From: Bacilli bacterium
GTDB lineage: Bacteria > Bacillota_I > Bacilli_A > RF39 > UBA660
Assembly: GCA_900757295.1 (NCBI GenBank)
Contig: CAAENH010000095.1
Coordinates: 1 to 10,484 of the forward strand
Length of the DNA stretch: 10,484 nt
Direction: 5' to 3'
In this document: positions 1-7,282 of the stretch, piece by piece
Layout: every line of letters starts with the position of its first letter
How positions within the stretch are numbered: position 1 is the first letter of the stretch
Made by a program: the position numbers and the translations under genes
Notes under the pieces: generated by a model
Seen by the model: only the letters and a program-made list of their open reading frames with translations
Told to the model about the DNA's origin: nothing
The model's database searches: none

Positions 1-80
1 TGTAACTCTTTTACAAGAGGAGCCATTTTAATAGCCTCTGGTCTAGTCCCAAAAATTGTCATTACTTTAATTTTTTTCAT
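1..80 (-). CDS. wecB: UDP-N-acetylglucosamine 2-epimerase, N-terminal fragment (cut by window edge)
   Basis: Only the first 26 codons are in the window; the gene continues past position 1. They read MKKIKVMTIFGTRPEAIKMA followed by PLVKEL. The IFGTRPEAIK(M)APL block is the hallmark N-terminus of the non-hydrolysing UDP-GlcNAc 2-epimerases (WecB/MnaA), where it forms the first Rossmann strand and the nucleotide-binding loop. The enzyme interconverts UDP-GlcNAc and UDP-ManNAc in the cytoplasm; UDP-ManNAc feeds wall teichoic acid linkage units and several capsules. The start is the ATG at 80-78, with AGGAG five bases upstream. It is the last visible gene of the tagG-tagH-glycosyltransferase operon and begins 8 bases after the preceding stop. 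This suggests, by inference, that the locus polymer or its linkage unit contains ManNAc or a derivative. The family call is secure from the motif; whether the rest of the gene is intact cannot be seen. Confidence 0.93.
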   Translation of the reverse strand, partial: MKKIKVMTIFGTRPEAIKMAPLVKEL

Positions 81-85
81 ATATT

Positions 86-91
86 CTCCTA
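86..91 (-). promoter_or_regulatory. Shine-Dalgarno of wecB fused with the preceding stop codon
   Basis: On the minus strand the bases read TAGGAG: TAG is the stop codon of the 614-residue glycosyltransferase and AGGAG is a strong ribosome binding site five bases before the wecB ATG. Such an overlap favours ribosomes that finish one gene and reinitiate on the next. Confidence 0.8.
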
Positions 92-1933
92 TATTCTAAT
101 TATTTCATTTGCTTTTCTATCAATTTTAATATTTTTTTCTACATAAATTCTTTCTGGCAAGCTTACAACTTCTTCATCATAAGGCACAACTTGAAGTAAA
201 CCACAAGAAATATTATCATAATCTAAATTTTTCTTGCTACGAATATATATAAGATTACCATCTAATAACTCTTTAGAAATTTGCTTAATAATTTTATCAG
301 AAATATTTGTTATATCATGTATATAAAATTCAACAAGCTCGTTATTAGAGGATTTATTTTTCAAATTAAAAGACTGAATCACTTTTTTCCATTTTTCTTT
401 CCATATATTTTTGTTAAATGTTTTTGCAGTTTCAATAGCCAATTTACGTATATGTTCTTGTTTATCATAATTTTCAATTATGTCTTCTAATCTATCATAT
501 AAAGCATTAGCATTAGGTTCAATAAGATAGCCATTCAAATTATTAATAATTAAATCTGTTAATCCACCTATTCGTGTTGCAACAACTATATTTCCACTAG
601 CCATAGCTTCTAAACAAGACAAACTAGTACCTTCACTATAAAGAGTAGGGATTAAACTAATATCAGCTTTTTGATACACTTTTGGCATATCAAAAGGGCT
701 ACAACTATAACAATATACATTTTTTGGGTATTTTTTAATAATTTTGTTTATTTGTTTTAAATCTGAATCAAAACCTTTACCAACAAAATGAAATTCTACA
801 TTATTATACTTTTTTAATATTTTTTCTACTACATTTAATGCAATATATAATCCTCTTGGTTCATATAAACGACGCGGATAAGTGATAATAATTCTATCAT
901 CATGCTTTAAATAATCTTTTCTAGGCTTAAAAGTTTTAGTATCTACATAATTGGAAATAACAGAAAATTTTCTATTTCCTAAATCATAATCAATAGTTTG
1001 AAACCAATTAGCAGTATTTGTATCCACAGATATCAATTTATCACAATATAATGCGCCAATTATAATATTTTGCTTTTCATCCCAAAAACGATTTGCATTA
1101 CTTGCTTTATTCATTTTATGATCCCAACTTATTCCATGACTAATACCTATAGATGGCCCAATATGATTTGGAAAACATTCTTGAAAAGCCGAATAAATAT
1201 GAAGCTGGCTATTATAAAAAGTGTGATAAATATAATTTTTAGTTTGTAAGTCAACATATTGATATGTATTATTTGCAACATCACTCAATGGAGATAACCC
1301 TATAACATTTACATTGTTATATTTTCTAAAAAAAGGTATCTTAGAATTTTGATAAATATTTAAATTTAAATTACATTCCTTTAACACTTCATATAGATCT
1401 AAACAGTATCTTTCTGCACCACCTGAATAGTAGTTGGTACCATAAGAATCAAAGAATGTAGATGTTTTTAGACTAACATTATATTCACTATTATAATTAC
1501 TCAACAATTTTAAACCAAAAATATTTTTTAAATAATGAGTTATTTCATTTAATAAATCATTATCAATACTAATATTGACACAGTTATTAAAATTACACTT
1601 TTTTTTAGAAAAAATATAAACAAAAGATCTGTGTAAAAAAACATTATCAAATGTATATTGATTTATTTGTTGATACTTTTCTGCACTAACAAATTCTGAA
1701 AAACCAAAATAATTTATATTTACATTTAATTTTGACAATTCATCTATGACAGAAGAAATATCAACATTTTTCCCTATAACTATATCAATAGAACTTTTTT
1801 CAAATTTAATATTACTCAAATAGCATTGAGGTGCTAAAATTGGGGGAATTATTTTATTTTTTATGCTACTCTTTAACCCAGATACGCCAGATTTTTTTAA
1901 AACGTTTATTGTTTTACTAACTACATTTTTCAT
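89..1933 (-). CDS. Large GT-B (GT4-type) glycosyltransferase with extra N- and C-terminal regions
   Basis: This 614-residue protein carries a GT4/glycosyl-transferase-group-1 core at about residues 155-525. The acceptor-side loop YYSGGAERY is at 168-176. The donor-side strand reads YPRRLYEPRG at 352-361. The EX7E motif is E434-G-T-S-L-S-C-L-E442 followed by AMASGNIVVAT, then GGLTDLI and NGYLIEP. It should transfer a sugar from a nucleotide donor to a growing lipid-linked glycan at the inner membrane face; donor and acceptor cannot be told. At 614 residues it is far longer than usual for this family (about 350-420). Residues 1-150 begin with a Lys-rich amphipathic stretch (KKSGVSGLKSSIKNK) and then an alpha/beta region of unknown role; residues 530-614 form another unassigned tail. 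No membrane segment is evident. The start is the ATG at 1933-1931, seven bases after AGGAG; the gene begins 10 bases after the upstream glycosyltransferase stop. Fifth gene of the tagG operon. Confidence 0.88.
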   Translation of the reverse strand: MKNVVSKTINVLKKSGVSGLKSSIKNKIIPPILAPQCYLSNIKFEKSSIDIVIGKNVDISSVIDELSKLNVNINYFGFSEFVSAEKYQQINQYTFDNVFLHRSFVYIFSKKKCNFNNCVNISIDNDLLNEITHYLKNIFGLKLLSNYNSEYNVSLKTSTFFDSYGTNYYSGGAERYCLDLYEVLKECNLNLNIYQNSKIPFFRKYNNVNVIGLSPLSDVANNTYQYVDLQTKNYIYHTFYNSQLHIYSAFQECFPNHIGPSIGISHGISWDHKMNKASNANRFWDEKQNIIIGALYCDKLISVDTNTANWFQTIDYDLGNRKFSVISNYVDTKTFKPRKDYLKHDDRIIITYPRRLYEPRGLYIALNVVEKILKKYNNVEFHFVGKGFDSDLKQINKIIKKYPKNVYCYSCSPFDMPKVYQKADISLIPTLYSEGTSLSCLEAMASGNIVVATRIGGLTDLIINNLNGYLIEPNANALYDRLEDIIENYDKQEHIRKLAIETAKTFNKNIWKEKWKKVIQSFNLKNKSSNNELVEFYIHDITNISDKIIKQISKELLDGNLIYIRSKKNLDYDNISCGLLQVVPYDEEVVSLPERIYVEKNIKIDRKANEIIRI

Positions 1934-1940
1934 TTTTCCA

Positions 1941-1946
1941 CTCCTA
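1941..1946 (-). promoter_or_regulatory. Shine-Dalgarno of the 614-residue glycosyltransferase fused with a stop codon
   Basis: Minus strand reads TAGGAG. TAG ends the 409-residue glycosyltransferase and AGGAG lies seven bases before the next ATG. The layout is the same as at 86-91, which supports coupled translation along the operon and confirms the start at 1933. Confidence 0.78.
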
Positions 1947-3173
1947 TATTTCTATACATTTTAAATATTCATCGGCCATTCTTTCTAATGATAAGAAAGT
2001 ATAATCTTGTACTTTAAAATTGTCTTTTTTCTTATAAAAATCAATATTTTGAGATATGTTAATGATCCTTTTTACAAATTCATCTGTAGATCTATCTTGT
2101 GTTTTATAGCTCATTTTAGCCGCAATAGAAGGAGTTAAGTCTAATATATTAGAATATGGGGGAATGACAGGAAATATGCGCTCACATTCAGGAAATGATT
2201 TTTTAATCATAAAATCAGTCATAACTACTGGTTTACCTTTTAATAAAGCCTCCATAACAGTTAGAGGTACTCCAGCTTCATGTATAGAAGGCTGAACATA
2301 AATATCACAAATTTCATTAATAAAATCACCAATTTCTTTTTGAGCAATGTATTCTAAAATAATAATATTATTTTTTGCTTTTGATTGAGAAACTTTTTTC
2401 TTAAATTTATTATATAATTTTTTATTTAAAACTGGACCAGCACAAACATATTTTATATTCTTATTAATATTGAATAATTTTTCCATAATACCAATAATTT
2501 CCATTTGATGTTTGCCTTCAGTATATCCTCCAATTGTTAAACAAACTATATCGTTATTTTTTATTTTTAACTTTGATCTTGTATACCTAGTCTTTTCATT
2601 GCTATTCAAATTATTAAAATCAATACCATTTAAAATAGTTTTTACACCTTTTATATTTGTTTTTTTCTCAAAATAATTTTTACACCAGTCAGAAACAGAT
2701 ATTATTCCATTAGTAAACTTTAATTTTATTTTTAATTTTAACCACTGTTTTTCAGTAAACCATATATAAGTATTATGAATAATATAATAGTTTTTAAATC
2801 CAAGCATTTTCAAAAATATCATATGAAATGTTGAAAAGTGAAAAATTAAAGTTCTAATGTTATATTTAGCACAATAATTAATGAAATCAATTAAATCATA
2901 ATAAACTATTCTTAAATTTTGAGGTGATTTTAACTGTTGACACATTGGTCCAACATTATTAGAAATACAAATAACCGAAGAATTATATCCAGCATCATAA
3001 AAAACTTTATATAAGTTTGCTGCAACTTGTTCTAATCCGCCAGAATTAAAACTATCAACTACCTGAGCGACACCTTTTTTATTACCTCTATTATTGATTC
3101 TGCTAAATAACAAATTAAATATTGCTCCGATCAATTTAAAAAATCTAACAATTTTTCTAATTACTTTTCTCAT
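1944..3173 (-). CDS. GT4-family glycosyltransferase (409 aa)
   Basis: A GT-B fold glycosyltransferase of the group-1/GT4 type. The N-terminal nucleotide-fold start AQVVDSFNSGGLEQVAANL (residues 36-54) has the Gly-rich acceptor loop followed by E48. Other landmarks are IISVSDWCKNYF (157-168), ILNGIDF (180-186) and the donor-domain start CLTIGGYTEGKHQ (211-223). PSIHEAGVPLTVMEALLKGKPVV (295-317) is the donor-binding signature; here the two glutamates E299 and E308 are separated by eight residues instead of the usual seven. Residues 1-25 are basic and hydrophobic and probably help it sit on the inner membrane face. Size is normal for the family. The start ATG at 3173-3171 overlaps the upstream TGA by four bases (ATGA) and is preceded by AAGGTGAG. 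It presumably adds one sugar to the lipid-linked polymer exported by TagGH. Donor and linkage cannot be read from sequence. Confidence 0.9.
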   Translation of the reverse strand: MRKVIRKIVRFFKLIGAIFNLLFSRINNRGNKKGVAQVVDSFNSGGLEQVAANLYKVFYDAGYNSSVICISNNVGPMCQQLKSPQNLRIVYYDLIDFINYCAKYNIRTLIFHFSTFHMIFLKMLGFKNYYIIHNTYIWFTEKQWLKLKIKLKFTNGIISVSDWCKNYFEKKTNIKGVKTILNGIDFNNLNSNEKTRYTRSKLKIKNNDIVCLTIGGYTEGKHQMEIIGIMEKLFNINKNIKYVCAGPVLNKKLYNKFKKKVSQSKAKNNIIILEYIAQKEIGDFINEICDIYVQPSIHEAGVPLTVMEALLKGKPVVMTDFMIKKSFPECERIFPVIPPYSNILDLTPSIAAKMSYKTQDRSTDEFVKRIINISQNIDFYKKKDNFKVQDYTFLSLERMADEYLKCIEI

Positions 3174-4306
3174 TCTCTCACCTTGAACATTTCTATAAAC
3201 GCTTTTTTACCATTTTCATGCAAAGTTATATACTTTTTTAACACTTCAATATTATTATCTACTATTTGCATCATTTTTTTCTCACTATACAATTTTCCAT
3301 TATTAAAGTCTTCGAGAGTTATATATTGCATGCCTAAGTCAGAAAAATCTCCAATCTTAGGACTACTTACAATGGGGATAATTCGATATTTTAAATAATC
3401 TGCAATTTTTGTAGGACATGCAACATTATTCACAGTTATATCATCTCTCAAAACATAACCATAATGTGCTTTAGAATAAACATCTTTACATAAATCTTGA
3501 TAATTCTTTGAACCTACTATTAAATTTTTAGATTTTTTAAAATTCCAAGTTTCCCAAAATTCTTTAGGGTTTGGGCAATATACCATAAAATTAATTTTAT
3601 CTATATTTTGTTGAATAGATTCTTGCATTAATTCTATTTTTTGCCATTTCATAATTCCACCTGCATATATAGCTATAGGTTTTCCATTTTTCAAAGGCTT
3701 TTTTCGTGGAACATCAATATCATATTTTGCTAAACTACTATCAAATATTGGCATAACAATAGTTTTAGCTTTAAATTTATCACCATATTTATTCATCAAA
3801 TGTTCTCTGATTTTATTAGTTACGCAAATAAGACATTCTGCTTTTTGAACTGTAACTTCTTCAATGTCGCCATACATTTGAGCATCTTCATATCTTCCAT
3901 ATAAAGTTTCTTCTTCTGGAACAACTCCATGTACATCAACGTACACTTTAACACCAGGCAATTTAAAAAATTTCTTTTTTACTTGCCAAACTGAATGACA
4001 ATAAATTTTCTTACATGAAATCATTAACAAAGAAATTAAAAATTTTTGTTTAAATGATGCAGGAAGATACCTTATAACTGTAGTGTTGTTTTCATGTTCT
4101 TCAAATACTAAACTTGTACTATCATTTTCATAAGTAACATAAACTTTATAATAATCTTTAAAAAGTTCATCTACAGCTTTTACTCGCTTATAATATCCAT
4201 CTTTTAATCGTTCGTTATTAAAATATGGAGCAACTATAACTATAGAGTTGTTTTCTTTTAATCTTTTTCTTACATCTAAAAATTGTTTTAATATAATTTT
4301 GTTCAT
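3170..4306 (-). CDS. GT-B fold glycosyltransferase (378 aa)
   Basis: A probable cytoplasmic glycosyltransferase of GT-B fold, more divergent than its two downstream neighbours. The N-terminal domain shows IVIVAPYFNNERLKDGYYKR (22-41) and a VYVDVHGVVPEEE segment (121-133), similar to the region of GT4-like enzymes that precedes the inter-domain linker. The donor-side domain begins at GKPIAIYAGGIMKWQ (208-222). Its best signature is YGYVLRDDITVNNVACPTK (282-300) followed by IADYLKYRIIPIVS, a pattern typical of the C-terminal nucleotide-sugar site, where the PTK-x-x-(D/E)Y block is conserved. There is no EX7E motif in the classic spot, so the exact family is uncertain. The start is the ATG at 4306-4304, with GAGGAG four bases upstream; it lies 9 bases after the tagH stop. 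Third gene of the export operon, so it likely acts on the exported glycan or its linkage unit. Confidence 0.82.
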   Translation of the reverse strand: MNKIILKQFLDVRKRLKENNSIVIVAPYFNNERLKDGYYKRVKAVDELFKDYYKVYVTYENDSTSLVFEEHENNTTVIRYLPASFKQKFLISLLMISCKKIYCHSVWQVKKKFFKLPGVKVYVDVHGVVPEEETLYGRYEDAQMYGDIEEVTVQKAECLICVTNKIREHLMNKYGDKFKAKTIVMPIFDSSLAKYDIDVPRKKPLKNGKPIAIYAGGIMKWQKIELMQESIQQNIDKINFMVYCPNPKEFWETWNFKKSKNLIVGSKNYQDLCKDVYSKAHYGYVLRDDITVNNVACPTKIADYLKYRIIPIVSSPKIGDFSDLGMQYITLEDFNNGKLYSEKKMMQIVDNNIEVLKKYITLHENGKKAFIEMFKVRE

Positions 4307-4315
4307 ACTACTCCT

Positions 4316-5077
4316 CTACTTTTCCATCATAAATTCTAAATATTTATCACAAACTTCTTTTCCACCAATCATTTGAACTTCACCATGATCTAGCCAAATA
4401 ACTCTATCACATAGTTTTTTTATCGATTCAATAGAATGCGATACATATAAAACTGTAGTTCCGCCATTAATCATGCTTTTCATTTTATTTTCAGATTTAG
4501 CTTGAAAAGCTATATCTCCAACAGATAAAATTTCATCAACTATCAATATTTCTGGATCAACAATAGTTGCAACAGAAAAAGCAAGTCTAGCAACCATACC
4601 AGAAGAAAAATTTTTAACTGGTACATCTAAGAAATCATGAAGTTCACTAAAATCAACAATTTCTTGAAATTTAGAATCTAATAATTCTTGGCTATACCCC
4701 ATTACTGCTCCATTTAAATAAATATTCTCTCTAGCAGTTAAATCCGGATCAAACCCAGCACCTAATTCTATCATAGGGCAAATATTACCATAAGCATTAA
4801 CTTTACCTTTAGTTGGTTTCATAACTCCTGCAACTACTTTTAATAGAGTTGATTTACCAGCACCATTACTACCAACAAATCCAACTACTTCACCAGTTTT
4901 TATATCAATGTTTAAATTTTTCAAAGCCCAAAACTCAGGATTTTTTTTCTTTTTTTCTTTTCTCCTTTTTAAACTAAAGAAATCAACAAAAAATTGTTTT
5001 AAAGAAAAATTTTTTTCAATTCCTAAATTAAACTTCATTGAAACATTTTTAACTTCAATCATATTTTCTTTTTTCAT
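4316..5077 (-). CDS. tagH: TagH-like ABC transporter ATP-binding subunit (teichoic acid/polysaccharide export)
   Basis: A cytoplasmic ATPase that powers export of a polyprenyl-linked wall polymer with the TagG-like permease encoded just upstream. Visible motifs are Walker A GSNGAGKST (69-77), the signature FSSGM (157-161) followed by VARLAFSVA, Walker B EILIVDE (176-182) and the H-switch VSHS (212-215). The stretch PMIELGAGFDPDLTARENI (101-119), where Gln of the Q-loop is replaced by a Glu-containing segment, is typical of the TagH/RfbE/Wzt polysaccharide-exporter branch. At 253 residues it is only the nucleotide-binding domain; Bacillus subtilis TagH is about twice as long, so the C-terminal extension is absent. 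A Lys-rich patch at residues 38-45 lies in the insertion before the core domain and is encoded by A8 and A7 tracts. The start ATG at 5077 has AAGGTGA four bases upstream. The TagH name is by family; transport of another glycan is possible. Confidence 0.9.
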   Translation of the reverse strand: MKKENMIEVKNVSMKFNLGIEKNFSLKQFFVDFFSLKRRKEKKKKNPEFWALKNLNIDIKTGEVVGFVGSNGAGKSTLLKVVAGVMKPTKGKVNAYGNICPMIELGAGFDPDLTARENIYLNGAVMGYSQELLDSKFQEIVDFSELHDFLDVPVKNFSSGMVARLAFSVATIVDPEILIVDEILSVGDIAFQAKSENKMKSMINGGTTVLYVSHSIESIKKLCDRVIWLDHGEVQMIGGKEVCDKYLEFMMEK

Positions 5078-5088
5078 AGATTCACCTT

Positions 5089-5877
5089 CTATACATAATA
5101 TATAAATTTATCTTGATTTTTCTTAAATATAAATAAGCCTAATACTAGAACTACTACAGCCCATAATCCACAAGCACAAAATTGAAATAATGTTGGAACA
5201 TTATGATATAGAATTATTGTTCTAGCAAAATTTATAAATTGGTATAAAGGATTTATCTTAAATATTTTAATAAAACCAGATGCAATCATATTAATATCAT
5301 ACATAATTGGTGTTAAATAAGTCCATACCATTATTATAATTCCATAAATATAAAACATATCTCTTAAAAATACCGAAATAGTAGATAAAATTAATCCCAT
5401 ACCAACCGTAAACATAAATAAACATACAAATACAAAAGGTAACAAAATATGTTGCCAGCATAAACCCGTACCTGTTGCAATAATAACTACATATAATGGA
5501 ATTAACGTTAAAATAAAATTAATTCCAACAAACAAACATTTAGATAGAGGGAAAATATATTTTGGAATATACACTTTATTAATTAACGAAAAATTGCCAA
5601 CAACAGAAGACATTGCTAAATTAGATGCTTCACTAAAATAGTTGAACATAACTAATCCTGTTAACAAATAAACTAAATAGTTTACACCTTCCATACTAAA
5701 TTTAAATACATTAGAAAATACTATAGCCATTACTACCATTTGTAAAACTGGGTTTAACAAACTCCATAAAACTCCTAATACACTTCTTTTATATTTAACT
5801 TTAAAATCTCTAGAAACTAATTGTTTTAACAAAAACTGATACTTTTTAAAATTAGTCCACAAATTTTTAATTGCCAT
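5089..5877 (-). CDS. tagG: TagG-like ABC-2 permease of polysaccharide/teichoic acid exporter
   Basis: The membrane subunit of the exporter (262 residues, ABC-2 family). It opens with an interfacial segment and the conserved block RDFKVKYKRSVLGVLWSLLNP (residues 23-43), then about six hydrophobic segments near 44-57, 66-80, 112-136, 144-168, 175-190 and 235-252. FLRDMFYI (170-177), TPIMYD (189-194) and NPLYQFINFAR (209-219) are further family marks. With the TagH-like ATPase it would flip or extrude an undecaprenyl-diphosphate-linked polymer across the membrane. The frame stays open up to a TTG at 5895, but I chose the ATG at 5877-5875: AAGGAG sits nine bases upstream of it, and the promoter at 5904-5932 would start transcription at about 5897, leaving no leader for the TTG. 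First gene of the operon; tagH begins 11 bases after its stop. Confidence 0.92.
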   Translation of the reverse strand: MAIKNLWTNFKKYQFLLKQLVSRDFKVKYKRSVLGVLWSLLNPVLQMVVMAIVFSNVFKFSMEGVNYLVYLLTGLVMFNYFSEASNLAMSSVVGNFSLINKVYIPKYIFPLSKCLFVGINFILTLIPLYVVIIATGTGLCWQHILLPFVFVCLFMFTVGMGLILSTISVFLRDMFYIYGIIIMVWTYLTPIMYDINMIASGFIKIFKINPLYQFINFARTIILYHNVPTLFQFCACGLWAVVVLVLGLFIFKKNQDKFIYYV

Positions 5878-5886
5878 AAATAATTT

Positions 5887-5892
5887 CTCCTT
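5887..5892 (-). promoter_or_regulatory. Ribosome binding site that decides the tagG start
   Basis: Minus strand AAGGAG, nine bases before the ATG at 5877-5875. It lies inside what would be the coding sequence if the TTG at 5895 were the start, so it argues for the shorter 262-residue protein. Confidence 0.82.
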
Positions 5893-5903
5893 CAATACTT
5901 AGT

Positions 5904-5932
5904 ATTATAACATACCTTAAAAAAAATATAAA
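5904..5932 (-). promoter_or_regulatory. Sigma-A-type promoter of the tagG-tagH-glycosyltransferase operon
   Basis: On the minus strand there is a perfect -10 TATAAT (5909-5904) with an extended -10 TG one base upstream (TGT-TATAAT), and a weak -35 TTTATA (5932-5927) at a 17-base spacing. The predicted transcription start is near 5897, giving a leader of about 20 bases that contains only the ribosome binding site. The -35 box ends 6 bases downstream of the glycosidase stop codon. No operator or attenuator is visible. Confidence 0.75.
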
Positions 5933-5938
5933 TATTTA

Positions 5939-7261
5939 CTAAATTATCATATTTTTATAATACTTCCATGCTAAGATTTTTACTGTTGCTCTATTTATAA
6001 TTGACTCAGTTAATACCTTATTATTTATAGAATTTTTAATCTCACTAATTGCCTGCTTATAATCAGATAAGATTATCATGTCATTTCCCGCAAGAATTGC
6101 TTCAGTTACAGCATTATTACTATAATATTTTTTGATAGCACCCATGTCTAAATCATCAGTCATTATTATTCCTGTAAAATTCAAATCTTTTCTTGCTAAA
6201 TTATGAACATTTCTTGATAAAGAAGCAGGAACATCTGGTTCTATATTAGTAATTATATTATGAGAAAATAACATTGCTTCAGCATTTGCATTTATTCCTC
6301 TAATAAATGGTAAGAAATCATTATTTTGAAATTCTTCTAGTTTCCTATCATCTATTGAGAAATTATCATGAGTATCTCTATTATTACCATAACCAGGAAA
6401 ATGCTTTAAAACATATGATATACCATTTCCTTGATTTTTTATAACAGTTTCCACATACGATGCAGTAGTATTGGCATCCATTCCTAGTGCTCTTTGATAT
6501 ATGAAATCATTAGGATCAACAGAAACATCAGCTACAGGGGCTAAATTAACATTTATTTTTAAACTAGATAATAAATCATTCATTTCAAGTGTATTACTTT
6601 TTATACCATCTAAACCACTTAGCTTATAAATATTTTGAGGAGATAAAAATATACTATCTCTTAAATTCTTATTATTAGAAATTCTTACTACAGATCCACC
6701 TTCTTCATCAACAGCTATTATCATTGGTATTTTTGCTGCTTGTTGATAACTATTTATTTTATCACCAAGAGAAGTTTTAGTTTCATTGTAAGTGTCTCTG
6801 CCAAATAATATAAATCCTCCTAAGTAATAATCTTTAATAGCCTCAAGTTGATTTTCATCTGGAGTCCTAGCTAACAATATTTGACCAATTTTTTCTTCTA
6901 AACTCATACTATTTAATTTTTTTAGTGCTAAATCATAATAATTTTTAAAAATACCATTATCATTATAAAGCAAATTCTCATCATCTAAAATTTCCATTTT
7001 ATAAATATTATTAATATCATCTTTATAAAGTATTTTTATATTGTCTCCAATATTAAATTCATAGTTTAAATTAACACTATAAAACACACCTTTATTATCT
7101 CTAATAATATAATCATGATTATTTTTTTTATAAATTGTTCCTAATAATTCACTGTAAGTTTCTTTTATTACAGGTTTCGAATAATTATTTGATTTAAACA
7201 TAATATAGCCAAATAATAAAATTAGAAATATCAATACAACTACTAAATAAAACTTTTTCAT
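5939..7261 (-). CDS. nagZ: Membrane-anchored GH3 beta-N-acetylhexosaminidase (NagZ type)
   Basis: A 440-residue GH3 glycosidase. Residues 5-22 are one hydrophobic segment after MKK, without a lipobox, so it is probably an uncleaved N-terminal anchor that puts the enzyme outside the cell. Residues 35-93 look like a small beta-rich domain (LLGTIY, GVFYSVN, IGDNIKILY), perhaps OB-like. The catalytic barrel starts near 117 (MSLEEKIGQILL) and includes IAVDEEGGSVVR (182-193), KHFPGYG (286-292), D296-T-H298 and IIMTDDLDMGAI (365-376). In characterised NagZ enzymes the DxH pair is the Asp-His acid/base dyad and the first Asp of the (S/T)DxL motif is the nucleophile, here D369. The usual role is removal of non-reducing-end GlcNAc from muropeptides or wall glycans during turnover. 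The start ATG at 7261 has GAGGGGA six bases upstream. It has its own promoter and lies between the two polymer units, so it may trim the wall or a GlcNAc-decorated polymer. Confidence 0.88.
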   Translation of the reverse strand: MKKFYLVVVLIFLILLFGYIMFKSNNYSKPVIKETYSELLGTIYKKNNHDYIIRDNKGVFYSVNLNYEFNIGDNIKILYKDDINNIYKMEILDDENLLYNDNGIFKNYYDLALKKLNSMSLEEKIGQILLARTPDENQLEAIKDYYLGGFILFGRDTYNETKTSLGDKINSYQQAAKIPMIIAVDEEGGSVVRISNNKNLRDSIFLSPQNIYKLSGLDGIKSNTLEMNDLLSSLKINVNLAPVADVSVDPNDFIYQRALGMDANTTASYVETVIKNQGNGISYVLKHFPGYGNNRDTHDNFSIDDRKLEEFQNNDFLPFIRGINANAEAMLFSHNIITNIEPDVPASLSRNVHNLARKDLNFTGIIMTDDLDMGAIKKYYSNNAVTEAILAGNDMIILSDYKQAISEIKNSINNKVLTESIINRATVKILAWKYYKNMII

Positions 7262-7282
7262 ATTAGTTCCCCTCTTTTTTAA

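Noticed and set aside
281..490. Plus-strand open frame of 69 codons
   Set aside because: It lies wholly inside the 614-residue glycosyltransferase on the other strand. Its product is a Phe/Ile-rich low-complexity string typical of antisense to Lys/Asn-rich coding, and no ribosome binding site or family match is seen.
3183..3398. Plus-strand open frame of 71 codons
   Set aside because: It is antisense to the well-supported 378-residue glycosyltransferase, has no recognisable domain, and shows the hydrophobic composition expected of a shadow frame.
4908..5105. Plus-strand open frame of 65 codons
   Set aside because: It is antisense to tagH and to the tagG-tagH junction; its Phe/Lys repeats come from the A-tracts of tagH.
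5878..5895. Six-residue N-terminal extension of TagG starting at TTG 5895
   Set aside because: The TTG would fall almost at the predicted transcription start, and the best ribosome binding site (AAGGAG, 5887-5892) lies inside the extension and points to the ATG at 5877.
5918..5945. Terminator after the GH3 glycosidase
   Set aside because: There is an eight-T run after the stop codon, but I found no convincing stem before it; the segment also overlaps the tagG -35 region. Read-through from the glycosidase gene into tagG stays possible.
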